DNA of 8,919 bases, taken from the NCBI GenBank assembly GCA_002413265.1, contig DHWR01000205.1, forward strand, positions 1 to 8,919, in the 5' to 3' direction. This DNA is from Chloroflexi bacterium UBA5177. GTDB lineage: Bacteria; Chloroflexota; UBA5177. Each line of letters opens with the position of its first letter. Position 1 is the stretch's first letter. Position numbers and translations under genes: made by a program. The notes under the pieces were generated by a model. That model was not told the origin of the DNA and made no database searches. It saw only the letters and a list, made by a program, of their open reading frames with translations. Positions 6,921 through 8,919 of the stretch are shown here, one piece after another.

Positions 6921-7634
6921 TCATGCCTGTGCTAGAGCTCGCAAGATGTCGCCCTCGTCGACGTTCATGGTGTCGCCCGCCATATCCTTCCAGCGCACGA
7001 CGCCGCGCTTATCCAGCACGAAGACCGCGTGATTGTCAACCGATCCCATGTCCATTCCACCGGTCACCAGGTGATAGTCACCGAAGGCATCCCCGAGATG
7101 GTGATCCATGTCCTGCAGGATCGGGAAGCCGAGCTTCAATTGCTGCGCGACAGAGCGCGATGTGGAGATGGGATCAACGGTGGCGGCGACCACGTCGCCA
7201 CCGGCAGCGTGGATCTTCTTCAGGTCTGCTTGCAGCTTCACGAGCTGCTGTTGGCAGGAGCCTCAGGTCACGCCTTCATAGAAGTAGACAACGAGCTTCT
7301 TGCCTCGGTACTTGCCCAGGGCGACCTGCTTGCCACTGCTCGCGGGCATCGCCATATCCGCCATCGCGACTCGCTTGCCGACCGCTATTCCCTGCCCTCC
7401 GGACGAGTCATTCATGGAGGGCATATTGGAGGTGGGGGCGGATGAGGTAGCCGTTGAGGTGAGGACGCTCTTCGTCATGGCCCCGAGCCCAATGACGACA
7501 ACCGCCAGGGCTACAAGGAGAAGCCACTGGTCCCTTCGACTGAACCCGTTTCGTCGTCCACGCGTGCGCGCGTGCTCCTTGGGCGCCGCGTTCTGCTGTC
7601 GCGCAAGGCGCTTGGCCCTTGACTTCTGCCCCAT
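6921..7634 (-). CDS. Membrane-anchored redoxin with in-frame TGA at the catalytic position; candidate selenoprotein (Sec124)
   Basis: Read through one TGA (7265-7263), this is a 237-residue protein: a basic cytoplasmic N-terminus, one membrane helix (residues 36-53, QWLLLVALAVVVIGLGAM), a Ser/Met-rich linker, then an AhpC/TSA-type redoxin domain outside the membrane. The active-site strand is KKLVVYFYEGVT, then TGA, then GSCQQQLVKLQ. Redoxins of this shape that I recall have Cys here (EGxxCxPC), so TGA gives a U-x-x-C pair, Sec124/Cys127. The domain continues normally: AATVDPIST, FPILQDMD, GDAF, NHAVFVLDKRGVVRW. ATG 7634 is favoured by GGAAGG (7643-7648); a GTG at 7667 lacks one. A SECIS-like hairpin follows the TGA. 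As a stop, the TGA would leave a 123-residue product with no catalytic centre. The alternative is a TGC/TGT-to-TGA mutation or a base error. It is first in the operon behind the CsoR operator 7734-7750. Confidence 0.75.
7226..7257 (-). promoter_or_regulatory. SECIS-like stem-loop just after the in-frame TGA
   Basis: On the minus-strand message, GCAGCU (7248-7243) pairs perfectly with AGCUGC (7237-7232) around the loop CGUGA (7242-7238). A lower 4-bp stem, CUGC (7257-7254) with GCAG (7229-7226), is separated by a small internal loop. The apical loop begins 20 bases after the TGA and has a G at its second position. Bacterial SECIS elements, as I recall, have the apical loop about 16-37 bases from the UGA with a G in its first two positions. 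The fold was done by eye. Confidence 0.6.
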
Positions 7635-7733
7635 CGGGTAACCTTCCAGGTCTTGGTATCGTGCCACGTCCCGCCGGATGCTAGAAGAGCTTCACCCTTG
7701 CACAGCTACTTACGACGTCATGGCACGCTCACA

Positions 7734-7750
7734 ATACCCCGCCCCGGTAT
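7734..7750 (-). promoter_or_regulatory. CsoR operator and promoter of the redoxin-glutaredoxin-ccdA operon
   Basis: Minus strand ATACCGGGGCGGGGTAT, the same 17 bases as at 166-182, followed by TATTGT (7736 down to 7731) as a likely -10. Upstream on the minus strand are AATCTCAGG (7780-7772) and CCGAT, the same order as at the 4690 and 7871 promoters. It places the thiol-redox operon under copper control. Confidence 0.87.
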
Positions 7751-7771
7751 ACACGCGACATCGGGTGGAGA

Positions 7772-7853
7772 CCTGAGATTTCAGCAGAAGGCACCTGAAC
7801 CGCTTTCATCGGCCCGGCGAATCTCAGGCTGAACTGGGGTCAATTTCAGGTGC
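7772..7853. repeat. Two interleaved 9-bp inverted repeats; four TCAGG boxes between divergent promoters
   Basis: CCTGAGATT (7772-7780) matches AATCTCAGG (7820-7828) in reverse complement, and GCACCTGAA (7791-7799) matches TTCAGGTGC (7845-7853). Seen as boxes, TCAGG occurs twice on each strand: plus at 7824 and 7846, minus at 7798 and 7776. Both pairs are exactly 22 bases apart. Each pair points at its own CsoR operator, 21-22 bases away. This looks like binding sites for a second, unidentified regulator, with spacing of two helical turns. Confidence 0.6.
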
Positions 7854-7870
7854 TTAACCGATATGACGAC

Positions 7871-7887
7871 ATACCGGACGGGGGTAT
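7871..7887 (+). promoter_or_regulatory. CsoR operator and promoter of the SHOCT gene block
   Basis: ATACCGGACGGGGGTAT with -10-like TATTGT at 7885-7890. Transcription would start near 7897. It is divergent from the operator at 7734-7750, so one 154-bp control region serves the redox operon and the genes from 7946. Confidence 0.87.
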
Positions 7888-7908
7888 TGTGATAGCGGAG
7901 GACTCGCT

Positions 7909-8106
7909 ATGAAGCGCGTCCTTCGGGTCCCCAAGGAGGCCTGTGATGATGTGGTATTGGCACGATGGTTTGAGCTTGTGGGGATGGCTGGGGATAACGG
8001 TTTCAATGATCATCTTCTGGGCGCTTGTGGTCTGGGGAATAGTGGCTCTGGTGCGGTACTTCAGCGCACCTGGAACATGGCAAGGATCCTCAGAGCCGAG
8101 GACTAG
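7909..8106 (+). other. Possible leader ORF overlapping the SHOCT gene
   Basis: An ATG at 7909 follows a strong GGAGG (7897-7901) at good spacing and opens a 65-codon frame (MKRVLRVPKEACDD...) that overlaps the SHOCT gene out of frame for 161 bases. The beginning could act as a leader that brings ribosomes to the next start. The protein looks like an out-of-frame reading of the SHOCT gene rather than a conserved product. The predicted transcription start falls on its Shine-Dalgarno sequence, which weakens the case. Confidence 0.3.
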
Positions 8107-8269
8107 AACACCAGAGTCAATCCTGGCGGAGCGCTTCGCTCGGGGTGAGGTGAATGAGCGTGAGTACGTTCACATGCGGGACATTCTGCGATCGCCCGGC
8201 ACGGTGAATGGTCATGCGACCACCCGGCAGACGGCAGACGAGCGGGACGTCGAGACCGCTGTGCGCTGA
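7946..8269 (+). CDS. SHOCT-domain membrane protein
   Basis: A 107-residue protein with one membrane helix (about residues 12-36, WGWLGITVSMIIFWALVVWG...) after a Trp/His-containing N-terminus (MMWYWHDGLSLWGW), and a C-terminal SHOCT domain (ESILAERFARGEVNEREYVH, then MRDIL). SHOCT is a short helical domain often attached to membrane segments; its role is not known. ATG 7946 (or the adjacent ATG 7949) is chosen over GTG 7943 because AAGGAGG (7933-7939) gives the best spacing. It is the first solid gene behind the CsoR operator at 7871-7887, so it should be copper-induced. Small SHOCT proteins are common next to copper and multicopper oxidase genes in high-GC bacteria, from memory. The tail (about residues 88-107) is polar and disordered. 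Confidence 0.82.
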   Translation: MMWYWHDGLSLWGWLGITVSMIIFWALVVWGIVALVRYFSAPGTWQGSSEPRTRTPESILAERFARGEVNEREYVHMRDILRSPGTVNGHATTRQTADERDVETAVR

Positions 8270-8291
8270 GCAGGGGAGAAGGTCAACCTAA

Positions 8292-8534
8292 ATGAATGCC
8301 CCAGAACACTTCAACGAGCTCGTTGAAGCACTCCTCAGCGATAAATCCCCGGCCAGAAGGGCTCGGTGTCTCGATCTCACGGAGCAGCGGATGCTGGTTG
8401 TCGCACAGCGGTTGCGCGGCTGTCGGACAGTGGGACCGGCTCCCGGATTCCTTGAGACGCTTCGCGGCGCAGTCGTCGCGGCCGATGAGTTCCGCAGTGA
8501 CTTCCGCTCGAATGGATCTCAGGAGATCAATTGA
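8292..8534 (+). CDS. Small protein of unknown function
   Basis: An 80-residue, cytoplasmic-looking protein with no membrane segment and no metal motif beyond two isolated Cys. ATG 8292 is preceded by GGGGAGAAGG (8273-8282), about 9 bases away, and the gene follows the SHOCT gene by 22 bases, so it is probably co-transcribed under the CsoR operator at 7871. The sequence has a helix (EHFNELVEALLSDKSPARRA), a second helix with TEQRMLVVAQRLRG, then PAPGFLETLRGAVV. This spacing resembles the N-terminal leader of some Rieske-type or anti-sigma-like proteins in high-GC bacteria (ALL-D...PxPxFxExL). If so, the C-terminal domain is absent: the frame stops at TGA 8532-8534 with no recognisable continuation in the next 100 bases. 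Confidence 0.6.
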   Translation: MNAPEHFNELVEALLSDKSPARRARCLDLTEQRMLVVAQRLRGCRTVGPAPGFLETLRGAVVAADEFRSDFRSNGSQEIN

Positions 8535-8640
8535 GGCATGGCGAGTCGCGAGCCTCTGATCCCGTAAAGGTCCTTATCTGGCGTGCATCCGCCTCTTTCA
8601 TCCACGCCGTTCCGAGCGAAGTGGCGTGCCGGTCAAATCG

Positions 8641-8919
8641 TCAGGTCCCGTATTCGTCGTGACGGCGCCACCAGAACCCACTCTCGTTTCGACCCAGCGG
8701 TGCTCGATCAAGCCACTGGTAGCCGCCCCACATCGCATCGAGGCCCCGAGCGTAGGCGGAGTAGGTGTGGTAGACGACGCCGCCGTCCAGCGCGAAGGCA
8801 CTCATGCCCGGCATCTCCCGGGAGTAGGTGGCCCAGTCGGTGCCCGCGGGCGAGGCGTCGGGCCCCTGGTCGGCGTTGGGGTCGGGGCGCATATCCACGG
8901 TGCGGAAGTTGTATTCGAC
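8641..8919 (-). pseudogene. DUF899 (thioredoxin-like) gene, C-terminal part; continues at position 1
   Basis: This is the 3' end of the same minus-strand gene, ending at the TGA at 8641-8643. It encodes PGMSAFALDGGVVYHTYSAY, then a stretch with RGLD, YQWLD and PLGR, and ends WRRHDEYGT. The pattern PG-S-F, HTYS-YARGLD, Y-LD-P-GR and RRHDEY is the usual C-terminus of DUF899 family proteins. The frame stays open to the window edge and joins the fragment at 1-101 through the shared 23 bases, giving about 120 residues of the C-terminal half. A GTG at 8896-8898 would allow a short ORF, but the family similarity runs upstream of it, so it is not a true start. The gene is convergent with the 80-residue gene ending at 8534. 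The function of DUF899 proteins is not established, and no link to copper is known to me. Confidence 0.75.
8897..8919. repeat. 23-bp terminal direct repeat (identical to 1-23)
   Basis: Bases 8897-8919 are identical to bases 1-23. The DUF899 reading frame passes through the repeat in phase, and the protein order on both sides fits the family. This is what an assembler leaves at the ends of a closed circle. Collapsing one copy gives about 8,896 bp. A tandemly repeated chromosomal unit would give the same picture. Confidence 0.85.

Noticed and set aside
8603..8628. Hairpin CACGCC / GGCGTG as terminator after the 80-residue gene
   Set aside because: A 6-bp stem with a 14-base loop and no T-tract is too weak to call.
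1..8919. CRISPR array, tRNA, rRNA or insertion sequence
   Set aside because: No regularly spaced repeats, no tRNA T-loop/acceptor pattern, no rRNA-like stretch and no transposase or paired terminal inverted repeats were found.

Overview
The window reads as a compact, high-GC bacterial copper-resistance locus. It holds a CsoR-type copper sensor, a full-length Cu+ P1B-type ATPase, a copper chaperone, the wreck of a second (CopB-like) ATPase, several small metal-associated membrane proteins, and a thiol-redox operon. G/C-rich codon use, the Mycobacterium-like CsoR layout and the SHOCT and redoxin protein types suggest an actinobacterium or a Chloroflexota-like lineage. The exact host cannot be fixed from sequence alone.

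The first 23 bases (1-23) are identical to the last 23 (8897-8919). A DUF899-type reading frame on the minus strand runs without interruption through that join. The molecule is therefore best read as a circle of about 8,896 bp, or as one unit of a tandem repeat. No replication, partition, transposase, integrase or relaxase gene is visible.

Layout, left to right: (1) 1-101, minus strand, the middle part of a 5'-truncated DUF899 gene whose 3' end lies at 8641-8919. (2) 166-297, two oppositely oriented CsoR operators. (3) 326-3399, plus strand, csoR, copA and copZ. (4) 3488-4466, a second copper ATPase reduced to its N-terminal metal-binding domain and its C-terminal tail. (5) 4690-5447, a CsoR operator followed by two small overlapping membrane-protein genes, the second with a single-base frameshift. 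(6) 7634-5668, minus strand, an operon of a membrane-anchored redoxin with an in-frame TGA at its catalytic position, a CHFC glutaredoxin/thioredoxin-like protein and a CcdA-like membrane electron carrier. (7) 7734-7887, a divergent control region with two CsoR operators and an ordered set of TCAGG boxes. (8) 7946-8534, plus strand, a SHOCT membrane protein and an 80-residue protein of unknown function.

The strongest unifying signal is a set of five 17-bp operators (ATACC...GGGGTAT) at 166, 281, 4690, 7734 and 7871. Each is followed by a TATNNT -10-like hexamer, and every gene block except the wrecked ATPase lies behind one. Copper sensing by the encoded CsoR would therefore release efflux (CopA), copper delivery (CopZ), the small membrane proteins and an extracytoplasmic thiol/selenol redox chain together. 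The most unusual feature is the redoxin: a TGA codon falls exactly where a catalytic Cys would sit (T-TGA-G-S-C), the domain continues in the same frame, and a stem-loop resembling a bacterial SECIS lies directly downstream. This points to a copper-regulated selenoprotein. The sequence alone cannot exclude a Cys-to-stop mutation.
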